Shown in pieces: positions 25,956 to 33,842 of a DNA stretch of 41,636 bases (positions are counted from its first letter, which is position 1; the number at the start of each line of letters is the position of its first letter). The translations under genes were made by a program, and so were the position numbers. The stretch spans positions 1 to 41,636 of the forward strand of contig QHRO01000246.1 of assembly GCA_003220155.1 (NCBI GenBank). Reading direction: 5' to 3'. Under the pieces are notes generated by a model, which made no database searches, was not told where the DNA came from, and was given only the letters and a program-made list of their open reading frames with translations. Origin of the DNA: Verrucomicrobiota bacterium. Lineage in GTDB: Bacteria; Verrucomicrobiota; Verrucomicrobiia; Chthoniobacterales; UBA10450.

Positions 25956-27356
25956 ATGAGTATTTCATTTTCATCTTTTGGTCTGTGGCTGGCACTAAGC
26001 ACAGCCGTGAACGATCATTGGGATTCGGCGGTTTCAGTGTTGTTGAAACTGCTGGTCATTGCCGTCCTCGTTGCGCTGAACGGATTCTTCGTCGCCTGCG
26101 AGTTTGCCATCGTTAAAGTCCGCAGCAGCCAGCTCGACACGTTGGTGGAAGAAGGAAATCTGCGCGCCAGTTTCGCTAAATACATTCGTGCGCATCTGGA
26201 CGCCTATCTATCCGCGACCCAACTAGGCGTTACTCTGGCCAGCCTCGCGCTCGGATATCTGGGCGAACAATATCTCGCTGAAATGTTGCAACCGTTTTTT
26301 GCGCTCGCCGGCATTAACTCTCACGCCGTGGTAACGTCCATTTCGATCGCTCTAGCCTTCGTCGGAATCACTTTTTTACACATCGTTTTTGGCGAGCTCG
26401 CACCGAAGTACATTGCCATTGGAAATCCTCTCCCCGTCGCCCTGGCACTGGCGCGACCGCTCGGCGGATTTTATTTCCTTTTCCGGCCTGCCATCTGGTT
26501 GCTGCACAAGTCAGCGAATCTCCTGCTTGTCCGTCTGCTCCGAATTAAACGAGTGGCGGCGACGGAGCTAGCCCACAGCGAGGAAGAGCTGCGTTTGATT
26601 TTGGATCAAAGCGAAGAATCCGAAGAGGTATCACCACTCGGCCGCGATTTGCTGGTGAACGCGCTCGATCTGCGTCGACGTGTCGTCCGGGATATCATGA
26701 CGCCGCGCGGCCAGGTTGTATTCCTCAACATCGAAGAGAGCTTTGAGGACAATGTAAAAAAAGCGCTGGCCTCGCGTCACACGCGCTTTCCTCTTTGTCG
26801 CGGCCATCTCGACAACACCATTGGCTTGATTCACATCAAGGAATTGGTGCCACTAATGCGCGATCCGAATCCCGATCTTTTGCGCATCAGGCGGGAGTTG
26901 ACGCCGGTGCCGGAAATGATGTCGCTGGAGAAATTGCTTTCGCTCTTTCTCAACAAACACGCGCACCTCGCCATCGTCGTCGATGAATTTGGCGGTACCG
27001 TTGGAATGGTGACCTTGGAGAATGTTTTGGAAGAACTAGTCGGCGACATCCAGGACGAATTCGATACCGAGAAAGAAGAATTTCGCGAGATTAACGAGAA
27101 TGAGTTTAGCGTGGATGGCGCGCTTGCCCTTTACGAACTACGCGATCTGGCTGGGATTCAATTGGAAAGCGCGGACGTGAGTACGATCGGCGGTTATGTG
27201 ACCCATCTTCTCGGCCATTTGCCCAAACAAGGTGAACAAGTCCAGATTGAAAATTATCTCGTTACCATCTCGCACAGCGACGGACGTCGTGTTCAACAGC
27301 TGCATTTTAGGAAGCTCGACGAAGCCGCCACGAAAAAATCAAACGCGCTAGGATGA
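25956..27356 (+). CDS. CNNM/CorC-family membrane transporter (hemolysin-C-like)
   Basis: About 466 residues from ATG 25956; ATG 25935 or the track's TTG 25917 are alternatives and none has a clear Shine-Dalgarno. Order: CNNM membrane domain with helices including [38 protein letters not shown] and the [16 protein letters not shown] signature; then two CBS motifs ([59 protein letters not shown]); then a CorC_HlyC domain ([20 protein letters not shown]). Homologues export magnesium or cobalt, or affect their resistance; the 'hemolysin' name is historical. It follows rpsN by about 40 nt and may be cotranscribed. Confidence 0.92.
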   Translation: MSISFSSFGLWLALSTAVNDHWDSAVSVLLKLLVIAVLVALNGFFVACEFAIVKVRSSQLDTLVEEGNLRASFAKYIRAHLDAYLSATQLGVTLASLALGYLGEQYLAEMLQPFFALAGINSHAVVTSISIALAFVGITFLHIVFGELAPKYIAIGNPLPVALALARPLGGFYFLFRPAIWLLHKSANLLLVRLLRIKRVAATELAHSEEELRLILDQSEESEEVSPLGRDLLVNALDLRRRVVRDIMTPRGQVVFLNIEESFEDNVKKALASRHTRFPLCRGHLDNTIGLIHIKELVPLMRDPNPDLLRIRRELTPVPEMMSLEKLLSLFLNKHAHLAIVVDEFGGTVGMVTLENVLEELVGDIQDEFDTEKEEFREINENEFSVDGALALYELRDLAGIQLESADVSTIGGYVTHLLGHLPKQGEQVQIENYLVTISHSDGRRVQQLHFRKLDEAATKKSNALG

Positions 27357-27371
27357 CAATCGAGGAATATG

Positions 27372-27407
27372 CGCCGTCGTGTCCCAAATACTTGGGCGCC
27401 GACGGCG
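27372..27407. repeat. Hairpin after the CorC-type gene
   Basis: CGCCGTCG and CGACGGCG form an 8-bp outer stem enclosing a second stem CCCAA/TTGGG. It overlaps a further inverted repeat GGGCGCC/GGCGCCC. It lies 16 nt after the transporter stop and may mark transcript end, though no T-run follows. It may belong to the same palindromic repeat population. Confidence 0.55.
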
Positions 27408-27489
27408 TGGCGCCCTTCAATGATCTCGGCGGCGTGGTCTCTGGCTTCGTAGAACCTACGGGCTGGGAGAGAGCAGCCACTCTTGGAAT

Positions 27490-27672
27490 ATGCAGTTAGT
27501 AGTGCCAGCTGATATTGCCTGTCCCCATTGCGGGGAAACTTTCGCATTGGAGGTGGATACTTCGCAGAACGAACAAGACTCGATCGAAGACTGCAGCATT
27601 TGCTGCCGCCCCATCGCTTTGACCATCCGGTGCCGACCAGGCGAAATCGTCGAAATCAGCGTCGCAAATTAG
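27490..27672 (+). CDS. CPxCG-motif cysteine-rich protein
   Basis: 60 residues: MQLVVPADIACPHCGETFAL then acidic stretch, then DCSICCRPIALTI. The CPxCG motif plus the later C-x-x-C-C make a compact zinc-ribbon-like fold. This is a known small family of unknown function, common in Gram-negative bacteria. It overlaps the stop of the convergent kinase gene by 4 nt. TTGGAA lies just before the ATG. Any role in binding nucleic acid or metal is inference from the fold alone. Confidence 0.85.
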   Translation: MQLVVPADIACPHCGETFALEVDTSQNEQDSIEDCSICCRPIALTIRCRPGEIVEISVAN

Positions 27673-29654
27673 GTAGTCGTTGCGCGGCGCCGCGCGATCT
27701 CGCGCAACGTCGCCTGCAATCGATCGACGTTAACCGGCTTGATCAAGTGATCGGTGAATCCGACCGCGCGACTTTTCTCCATGTCGTCTTCCATTCCAAA
27801 TCCACTGAGGGCAATGCCAGCAATTGATTGTCGCGCACGAATCTGGCGCATCAAATCGTGGCCACTGCCGTCGGGTAAACCGATGTCGCTCACGAGCAAA
27901 TCAAATCTCGATTCTTTCGAGAGTTGTAGCGCTTGTTTGACCGTTTCGGCGCAGGCCACGTCGTAGCCGAGGTTCCGTAAAAGTGCTCCCAGGATGATAA
28001 CCGTGTCGGTATGATCATCGACCAGAAGAATGCGCAGCGGCCGCGGTTTTTGCGCTTCACTAGTTGAGCTCGCAGCGGTGGAGTCGCGCTTGGCTTTCGG
28101 CTCGTCCGTGCTACTCCGCACCGCGATGGTGGCAAGCGAAATCGTTACCACCGTTCCGCGATTCCGGCCTGGACTGCTCGCCTCCATCTGTCCGTGATGG
28201 GCTTCGACAATGGCATGGGAAATAGCGAGCCCGAGCCCGAGCCCACCATGACCGGCTTGGACGCGACGCACTCCTTGCTCGAAGGAATCGAAAATTCGTG
28301 GCAACACTTTCGGTTCAATCCCGATTCCGTTGTCGCTCACGCGCACCAGGACTTTTCCGGCATCGTTGGTCGACTCGATGTGAATCACGCCGCCGTCCGG
28401 CGTAAATTTGATTGCATTCTTAATCACGTTCCAAAAGACCTGCATCAGCCGCGAATCATCGGCCTGGGCAAAATGTTGTGGCGCGGCTAAATTTGTGTGG
28501 ACGCGCAGTTTCTTGTGCGCGATCTCCGTTTTAAAAATCTCCAGCGCGCCCCGCACCGTGGCGTGAATATCGACGGTGCCGACATCGAGGTTGATTTTTC
28601 CTTTGGCGATGGCGGTAAGGTCAAGAATGTCATCGATTAAACGCGCCTCGAGCTCGATGTTACGGCGAATAATTTCGATTGTGCCTTTGAATTCCCCATT
28701 AACGTTGATCTTCTGTTCGAGCAATTCCACACCGGCAAGGACGGGTGTAAGCGGAGTCCGCAACTCATGGCCGAGCACGGCAAGAAATCTGTCCTTCGCG
28801 CGGTTCGCGGCCTCGGCTTCTGCTCGGGCTTCCCGTTCCCGCAGCAGATTTCGCTGCTGTTCTTCGGCCGGTCTATGCGCGGTGACATCATGAAAGACGG
28901 CCACCGCGCCATGAATGGTGCCGTGCTCATCGCGCAACGCCCGCGCTGTTACATCCGCCCACGAGCCATCAACATTACCGCCGTGCTGGATAAAAATTTC
29001 CTTGTCATCAACATGTCCCCCTGCGACGGCGCGCGAAGTTGGCGATTCCGCTGGCGCAATCCGCGTCACTTTATCGGTGCGAAAGAATCCGCAATCCTGC
29101 GAACAGTTTTTGGGAACGTCTTCGTCCTCTTTTAATCCAAGCATCCGGCGCAAGGCCGGGTTAGAAAGCAACGCGGCGCCGTCCCGATCAACCACCAGCA
29201 GTCCGTCACCCATACTGGTGACGATCAGACTTAAAAGCTTGGTCTGCTCGATCAGCGCTTCGTTGGCTGCGCGCAGGACCGCAGGCCCCGGAATATTTAC
29301 CACCTGTGGGATAAGGCGGATAAGAAGAATCGCGGTTGGAACAGAGGCAAGCGCGGTGATTGCTTTCACGATTCCGGAAACCCAATAATAAGGTTTCCAA
29401 AGTGTGATGATCTCCATCACGTGCGTCATACCGCAGGCGATAATAAAAATGCCGAAGCAGACGAACATCCAGTTGAAGGGCAGGTCGCGACGCTTACGAA
29501 CAGAATTAACAAGCGTAAACGGGATGATGAAGTAAGCGGCCGCGATCAGAAAATCCGAGATCAGATGCAGCCGCATCAGGCCAGGATCCCACAAGTAGCA
29601 GTGGCCATGCGGCATGAAACCGTTCTGGCCAAGGAGAACCCTGAAAAAGTCCAT
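27669..29654 (-). CDS. Hybrid histidine kinase with ethylene-receptor (ETR1-type) sensor domain
   Basis: 661 residues. N-terminal membrane sensor (about 28-118, three helices): LISDFLIAAAYFIIPFTLV and FGIFIIACGMTHVMEIITLW. D34, Y41, I44, P45, F70, I71, C74 and H78 match Arabidopsis ETR1 D25, Y32, I35, P36, F61, I62, C65 and H69 with a constant offset and no gap; the Cys and His are the copper ligands for ethylene. A PAS-like domain follows (about 137-260, SMGDGLLVVDRDGAALLSNP), a coiled linker, the dimerisation helix with phospho-His H296 (LGHELRTPLTP), an ATPase domain (NVIKNAIKF, DNGIGI, GHGGLGLGLAI) and a C-terminal receiver with D590 (SDIGLPDGSG) and K639. Ethylene or copper sensing is inferred; the domain order is directly visible. 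Confidence 0.92.
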   Translation of the reverse strand: MDFFRVLLGQNGFMPHGHCYLWDPGLMRLHLISDFLIAAAYFIIPFTLVNSVRKRRDLPFNWMFVCFGIFIIACGMTHVMEIITLWKPYYWVSGIVKAITALASVPTAILLIRLIPQVVNIPGPAVLRAANEALIEQTKLLSLIVTSMGDGLLVVDRDGAALLSNPALRRMLGLKEDEDVPKNCSQDCGFFRTDKVTRIAPAESPTSRAVAGGHVDDKEIFIQHGGNVDGSWADVTARALRDEHGTIHGAVAVFHDVTAHRPAEEQQRNLLREREARAEAEAANRAKDRFLAVLGHELRTPLTPVLAGVELLEQKINVNGEFKGTIEIIRRNIELEARLIDDILDLTAIAKGKINLDVGTVDIHATVRGALEIFKTEIAHKKLRVHTNLAAPQHFAQADDSRLMQVFWNVIKNAIKFTPDGGVIHIESTNDAGKVLVRVSDNGIGIEPKVLPRIFDSFEQGVRRVQAGHGGLGLGLAISHAIVEAHHGQMEASSPGRNRGTVVTISLATIAVRSSTDEPKAKRDSTAASSTSEAQKPRPLRILLVDDHTDTVIILGALLRNLGYDVACAETVKQALQLSKESRFDLLVSDIGLPDGSGHDLMRQIRARQSIAGIALSGFGMEDDMEKSRAVGFTDHLIKPVNVDRLQATLREIARRRATTT

Positions 29655-29825
29655 ACTAGTCAGACCAACTTCGCTGGCAGCGCGGCAATTCCTTCATCGA
29701 CCCGACCGTTTCCCCCGGCAGAGCCTAATCCATGGCACCGCCTCTGCCATGCTGCAAACTGTTTTATCGCAACGACTCAGGCTTAAGTTGAAAAAGCGAG
29801 CGGCCCTGATTAGTTACGGGGAATT

Positions 29826-30488
29826 ATGCGAATGTTGAAACGCGTTGTTTTTCTCCTCATCCTTTGCGGTCCATTTATCTTTACCAGTTGCGAAACATCG
29901 CGGGTAGCGAGCGGCGGTCCTTATCATGTGACGGCTTACAAACCAAATGATCCATCGAAGGTAGTAGTGAAAGTGTCGCTTTCGAAACAGAACGTTTACG
30001 TCATGGAAGGTGATCGTTGCCTGATGGCAGTGGCATGCAGTGTTGGCATTCCCTCCAAACCGACCCCGCGAGGAAATTTTACCATTTACCGGAAAGAAGA
30101 AGATAAGCGCTCCGGCTCCTATGGTTTTCGCGTTCAGGGCAATCAAGTAGTACCTGCTGAAGCCGGTTCCAATATTCCCGGACGCTATGTTGGTTATCCG
30201 ATGGGATTCTGGTGCGAGTTTTCACCGGCCTACGGATTTCATCAGGGTTTCGTGCATCCGGTGCCCCGGACGCACGGTTGCATTCGTCTGAAGGGTGAAG
30301 CGGCCCCGAAATTTTACGCGCTCGTTCATAACGGCACACCGGTCCGTATCGCAACTACCCAACCGGAAGACGAGTCAATTGGCCCGAAGGTGAAGCGGGT
30401 CGATGATTCTCGGACCCCCGATCCGGACCCGCACATCACGATTACTTCGGCGGCATTTGAGAAACCCAGTGGCCCCCTTCTGGAATAG
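29826..30488 (+). CDS. L,D-transpeptidase (YkuD/ErfK family) lipoprotein
   Basis: 220 residues; MLKRVVFLLILCGPFIFTSC is a lipoprotein signal with the Cys in TSC. The YkuD domain begins KVVVKVSLSKQNVYVMEGDR, continues SVGIPSKPTPRGNFTIYRK and ends with the active-site block FHQGFVHPVPRTHGCIRLKG, where the HGxxR motif carries catalytic Cys and His. These enzymes crosslink peptidoglycan stems 3-3 or attach lipoproteins to it. The last 40 residues are acidic and Pro-rich, likely disordered. GGGGA precedes the ATG at a short distance. ispH follows 30 nt later on the same strand. Confidence 0.9.
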   Translation: MRMLKRVVFLLILCGPFIFTSCETSRVASGGPYHVTAYKPNDPSKVVVKVSLSKQNVYVMEGDRCLMAVACSVGIPSKPTPRGNFTIYRKEEDKRSGSYGFRVQGNQVVPAEAGSNIPGRYVGYPMGFWCEFSPAYGFHQGFVHPVPRTHGCIRLKGEAAPKFYALVHNGTPVRIATTQPEDESIGPKVKRVDDSRTPDPDPHITITSAAFEKPSGPLLE

Positions 30489-30518
30489 CATCACCCGCGA
30501 ATAGCCACGCAAAAATTT

Positions 30519-31757
30519 GTGAGCACAAACCTGATCTCGAGCGGCACTAGTGCCCGCGAAAAAGTAAACCTGCGCACGCCTGATGTGATGGCGGCGGTGC
30601 AGGAACAAGTAGAATCACATTACCGTAGCGATGTGGTCGAGGGGGTTCGCCGCAACGGCGGCATCATTTCTGTCGGTGATGTGACCGTGCGGCTAGCCAA
30701 GCAATTTGGATTCTGCTACGGCGTCGAGCGCGCCATCGATCTCGCCTATGCCGCCCGCAAAGTTTTTCAGGACCGCCGCCTCTTCATTGTCGGCGAAATC
30801 ATTCACAACCCGGAAGTGAACGAACAAATATCCTCGCTCGGCATCAAGAACCTGACCGGACGAAACAAACAGGCCGACATTTCCGAATTGCAGCCCGACG
30901 ACGTTGTAATCCTGCCCGCCTTCGGAACGGAGCTATCCATTTTGCAACAAATAAAGGATCACGGCTGCCAGATTGTCGATACCACTTGCGGCGACGTCAT
31001 GAGCGTGTGGAAACGGGTCCGCAAATATGCCAGCGAAAGCGTGACTTCGATTATTCACGGCAAGGCGGAACACGAAGAAACCAAGGCGACCAGCTCCCGC
31101 GCATTGGGCGACGGCAAAGGCCATTATGTTGTCGTGCTAACCCTGGCCGATACCGATTATGTTTGCGATTACATTCGGCACGGCGGCGATAAACAGGCGT
31201 TTTTGGACAAATTCCACGGCGCGCACTCCGCTGGGTTTGATCCCGATGTGCATTTGAAAACGGTCGGCGTGGCCAATCAAACGACGATGTTGCGTGGCGA
31301 GACCGAGGAAGTGCAGCGACGGGTGCGTCAGGCGATTGTCGATCGCGATGGTCCTGAAGAAGCGGCGAAGAATTTTCGGTTCTTCGATACCATCTGCGGC
31401 GCGACCCAGGAACGGCAGGATGCGTTGCGCGAATTGCTAAATGTTCCGATGGATTTGCTGTTGGTGGTGGGCGGTTACAACAGCTCCAATACCTCTCACC
31501 TCGCCGAAATGGGCGAAGAAAAATTGCCCACTTATTTTGTTTTGAATGCTTCGCGTCTGGTCTCGGCGACCGAGATCAAGCATTACGATCTGCACGAGAA
31601 GCGTGAAGTCGTTTCTCACTTCTGGTTGCCGCCCGGTCCGGTCGTAGTCGGCATCACCGCTGGCGCCTCGTGTCCCAATAACTTGATCGAGGAAACATTG
31701 ATCAGGTTGTTTGAGCTGCGCGGCATCTCGAGAGCGCGGTTGGAAACCGCCGCGTAA
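30519..31757 (+). CDS. ispH: 4-hydroxy-3-methylbut-2-enyl diphosphate reductase
   Basis: Last step of the MEP isoprenoid pathway, giving IPP and DMAPP, using an iron-sulfur cluster. GTG start (MSTNLISSGTSAREK), 412 residues: the long form known from cyanobacteria and plastids, with an N-terminal extension of about 50 residues. The three cluster Cys are C66 (GFCYGVERAI), C157 (DTTCGDVMSV) and C385 (AGASCPNNLI). Other conserved blocks: VGEIIHNPEVNEQ, ILPAFGTE, IIHGKAEHEETKAT, VANQTTML and VVGGYNSSNTSHLAE. Isoprenoid supply is a housekeeping role and does not by itself link to the neighbouring genes. Confidence 0.95.
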   Translation: MSTNLISSGTSAREKVNLRTPDVMAAVQEQVESHYRSDVVEGVRRNGGIISVGDVTVRLAKQFGFCYGVERAIDLAYAARKVFQDRRLFIVGEIIHNPEVNEQISSLGIKNLTGRNKQADISELQPDDVVILPAFGTELSILQQIKDHGCQIVDTTCGDVMSVWKRVRKYASESVTSIIHGKAEHEETKATSSRALGDGKGHYVVVLTLADTDYVCDYIRHGGDKQAFLDKFHGAHSAGFDPDVHLKTVGVANQTTMLRGETEEVQRRVRQAIVDRDGPEEAAKNFRFFDTICGATQERQDALRELLNVPMDLLLVVGGYNSSNTSHLAEMGEEKLPTYFVLNASRLVSATEIKHYDLHEKREVVSHFWLPPGPVVVGITAGASCPNNLIEETLIRLFELRGISRARLETAA

Positions 31758-31855
31758 AAGGGGCAAGCGATCACATGGATTTGGGGGATTCCTATGCCGA
31801 TGGTCGTAGAAAAGATTGTTAAGTATCTTCGCCGCTAGTACGATGGTTCATGGTC

Positions 31856-32226
31856 CGGGTCGTGCGCAAAGACAATAAGAGCTTGGTCACGACCAGGACC
31901 GACGCTCGCGGTCATTATTCCCACACTCGATTGTCATCGGGGGGGTGTATACAGTCAGTGTCATCCTCGACGGCGCAGTAAATCGAGCGTCAACGTGAAG
32001 ACAACAACGAACAATTCGCGAATTGATTTTGATCTGAAGCCAGCAGCCAAAAAGATCAAACACTATGTCTGGGTCGACGCGAAGACCGGCAGTCACGGGA
32101 AGCGGTTGGGCCGAAGTGGATGACGCGGGAAATGGCCCAGTGGGAGCATCCAATATTCAGACCGCCAGCGGGGAGTTAGCGCGTGAGATGTCCCGCAGAG
32201 TCCCCAATGCGCGCGATCGGCCGTAA
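31856..32226 (+). pseudogene. Decayed carboxypeptidase-regulatory-like domain protein gene
   Basis: Four coherent protein pieces follow one another in changing frames: RVVRKDNKSLVTTRTDARGH (ending near a run of seven G), GVYTVSVILDGAVNRAST, VKTTTNNSRIDFDLKPAAKK with IKHYVWVDAKTGSH after it, and GSGWAEVDDAGNGPVGASN to a TAA at 32226. Each join needs a frameshift, so at least three are present. The first two pieces have the 'T.T D..G.Y....l..G.Y.V.V' pattern of carboxypeptidase regulatory-like beta domains. The remaining gap (31758-31855 and 32227-32541) shows nothing I recognise; the ORF at 32285-32581 has no family features. Confidence 0.75.
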
Positions 32227-32541
32227 TCGGCGCTGCAATCTGAGTCCGAAGTAGACACTGATCGCACGTAATTGGCCCGGATCATTGGTTTTCGTCCGCG
32301 GCATTTTTGCCAGCAATCTATCTACTTATGGAAGCGTAGACCTCGCAATGCGAGTCGCGCAAACTTTCTTCCGGGAGCGCGGGCCCCGTGTGCTGGCGGT
32401 TGCGCCCTCGCAATCGGACTCTCCATCAGTAACGAAGATTCCTACGATACTGCGGCAATCGGTCGTCGAGCGCAACAATATCCGCGTCTGCATCTGCGCT
32501 GATCCACGCATTCACGCTTTCAGCTTCGAAATAAATTGCGT

Positions 32542-33372
32542 ATGCGAGCAATCTGGAAAGGCAGCATCAGCTTCGGATTAGTCAACATTCCCATCGCCCT
32601 CTATCCCGCGACCCGCAGAGAAGAACTAAAGTTTCGGCTCTTGCGCGCGAAGGATTTGAGCCCGGTCAATTATAAGCGCGTAGCAGAGAAGGACGGCAAG
32701 GAAGTACCGTGGGATGAGATCGTCAAAGGCTACGAATATGAAAAAGGTAAATACATTGTCCTGAAGGATGAAGATTTTCAGCGCGTCGATCTCGAAGCAA
32801 CTCAGACCGTGGACATCCAGGACTTTGTCGATCAGGAAGAAATCGACCCGATGTTCTTCTACAAACCTTATTATTTAGAGCCACAAAAAGGCGGCGACAA
32901 AGCCTATGTCTTGTTGCGCGACACTCTCGCGAAGACCGGCAAGGTCGGGATCGCGAAGGTGGTGATTAAGACCCGGCAATATTTGGCTGGGGTGAAAGCG
33001 GAAGACAGTGTGCTCGTTCTGGAACTGATGCATTTCGCCGAGGAACTGGCGGATGCAGACAAGCTCCATGTTCCGAAAAAGATCGAGCCGGGAAAACGCG
33101 AGCTCAATATGGCAAAAGCCCTTGTTGACAGCATGTCGTCGAAATGGGACCCGAAAAAATATCGCGATGATTACCGCGAGGCCTTGATGGAGGTAATCGA
33201 GGAAAAAGTTGAAGCGGACGGGAAAGAAATCGAAGAAAAACCGAAACCGAAACCGCGACCATCTACCAAAGTGATCGAGCTCGTCTCGGTCTTGCAGGAA
33301 AGCGTGAACAAGACGCGAAAAGCTCATCACACACGCAAGAATTCAGCCGCACGTCACAGGAAGGCGGCGTAA
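32542..33372 (+). CDS. ku: Bacterial Ku protein (non-homologous end joining)
   Basis: 276 residues from ATG 32542 (MRAIWKGSISFGLVNIPIAL), the standard bacterial Ku start; the track begins two codons earlier at TTG. Conserved blocks: PVNYKRVAEKDGKEVPWDEI, VKGYEYEKGKYIVLKDEDF, VDIQDFVDQEEIDPMFFYKPYYL, and ELNMAKALVDSMSSKWDPKKY. Ku forms a ring on broken DNA ends and recruits the ligase LigD. The C-terminal 40 residues are Lys/Arg/His-rich (HHTRKNSAARHRKAA), as in Ku proteins whose tails help DNA binding. No ligD is present in the window. It is not obviously cotranscribed with any neighbour. Confidence 0.95.
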   Translation: MRAIWKGSISFGLVNIPIALYPATRREELKFRLLRAKDLSPVNYKRVAEKDGKEVPWDEIVKGYEYEKGKYIVLKDEDFQRVDLEATQTVDIQDFVDQEEIDPMFFYKPYYLEPQKGGDKAYVLLRDTLAKTGKVGIAKVVIKTRQYLAGVKAEDSVLVLELMHFAEELADADKLHVPKKIEPGKRELNMAKALVDSMSSKWDPKKYRDDYREALMEVIEEKVEADGKEIEEKPKPKPRPSTKVIELVSVLQESVNKTRKAHHTRKNSAARHRKAA

Positions 33373-33433
33373 AATCGGAAGATGATCGTTTATCGCGCGC
33401 TGCTGCTATAGCGCGTCTAACAATTAATAATCG

Positions 33434-33824
33434 CTACCCTCTCTCTTGAGTTCGAAGCTTTACTAACTTGCGCACTAATGCCGACGGCAGCGGTTTGCTG
33501 GCTGGAAAGCGAATCGTGCCCTTGCTGGTATCGTAACCCTTCAGCTCTTTTTGAAAGGCTTTAACTGTAGAGCCAGGATAGAAGGCGCAGTGATTTGTCG
33601 CGGCACCGTAAGCGACGAGAAATCTCCTATTCAGACGAAAGGCTGGAAGTTGATAACTGATGCATTCTTCGGCTTTCGGCGCTGCCGTCTTAATTGCCTT
33701 GCGAAGCTTTTGCAACGCGGACCGCTTGTCTTCCGTCAACGCAGCCAGATAATCATCGTGGCTAGGGCTTGTTTGTTTTTGCGTGTATCGCCGTCCGTTT
33801 CGTGTTGGTCATCTTTTGTTTCAT
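33434..33824 (-). pseudogene. DUF1801 (YdhG-like) gene with a 5' frameshift
   Basis: The track gives 101 residues from a TTG (33739), but homologous sequence starts earlier: HDDYLAAL lies in frame directly before TEDKRSALQKLRKAI. Further upstream, in a second frame, ATG 33824 gives MKQKMTNTKRTAIHAKTNKP and then TAG. Dropping one T (AAGCCC-T-AGCCACGAT) would join the two into a normal protein. The DUF1801 body is intact: APKAEECISYQLPAFRLNRR, AATNHCAFYPGS, KGTIRFPASKPLPSALVRKL. Either a real one-base frameshift or a sequencing error; translation from the internal TTG is also possible. Family function is poorly known. Confidence 0.7.
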
Positions 33825-33842
33825 GTAATTAGTTTAATTCGA

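Noticed and set aside
29655-29825. tRNA or riboswitch in the gap between the kinase and the L,D-transpeptidase
   Set aside because: No cloverleaf or recognisable aptamer pattern seen; nothing supportable in this 171-bp gap.
31941-31947. Phase variation at the G7 tract
   Set aside because: At least two further frameshifts downstream mean that restoring this tract would not restore the gene.
32285-32581. 98-aa + strand ORF upstream of ku
   Set aside because: TTG start, overlaps the Ku start in another frame and shows no motif or coherent composition.
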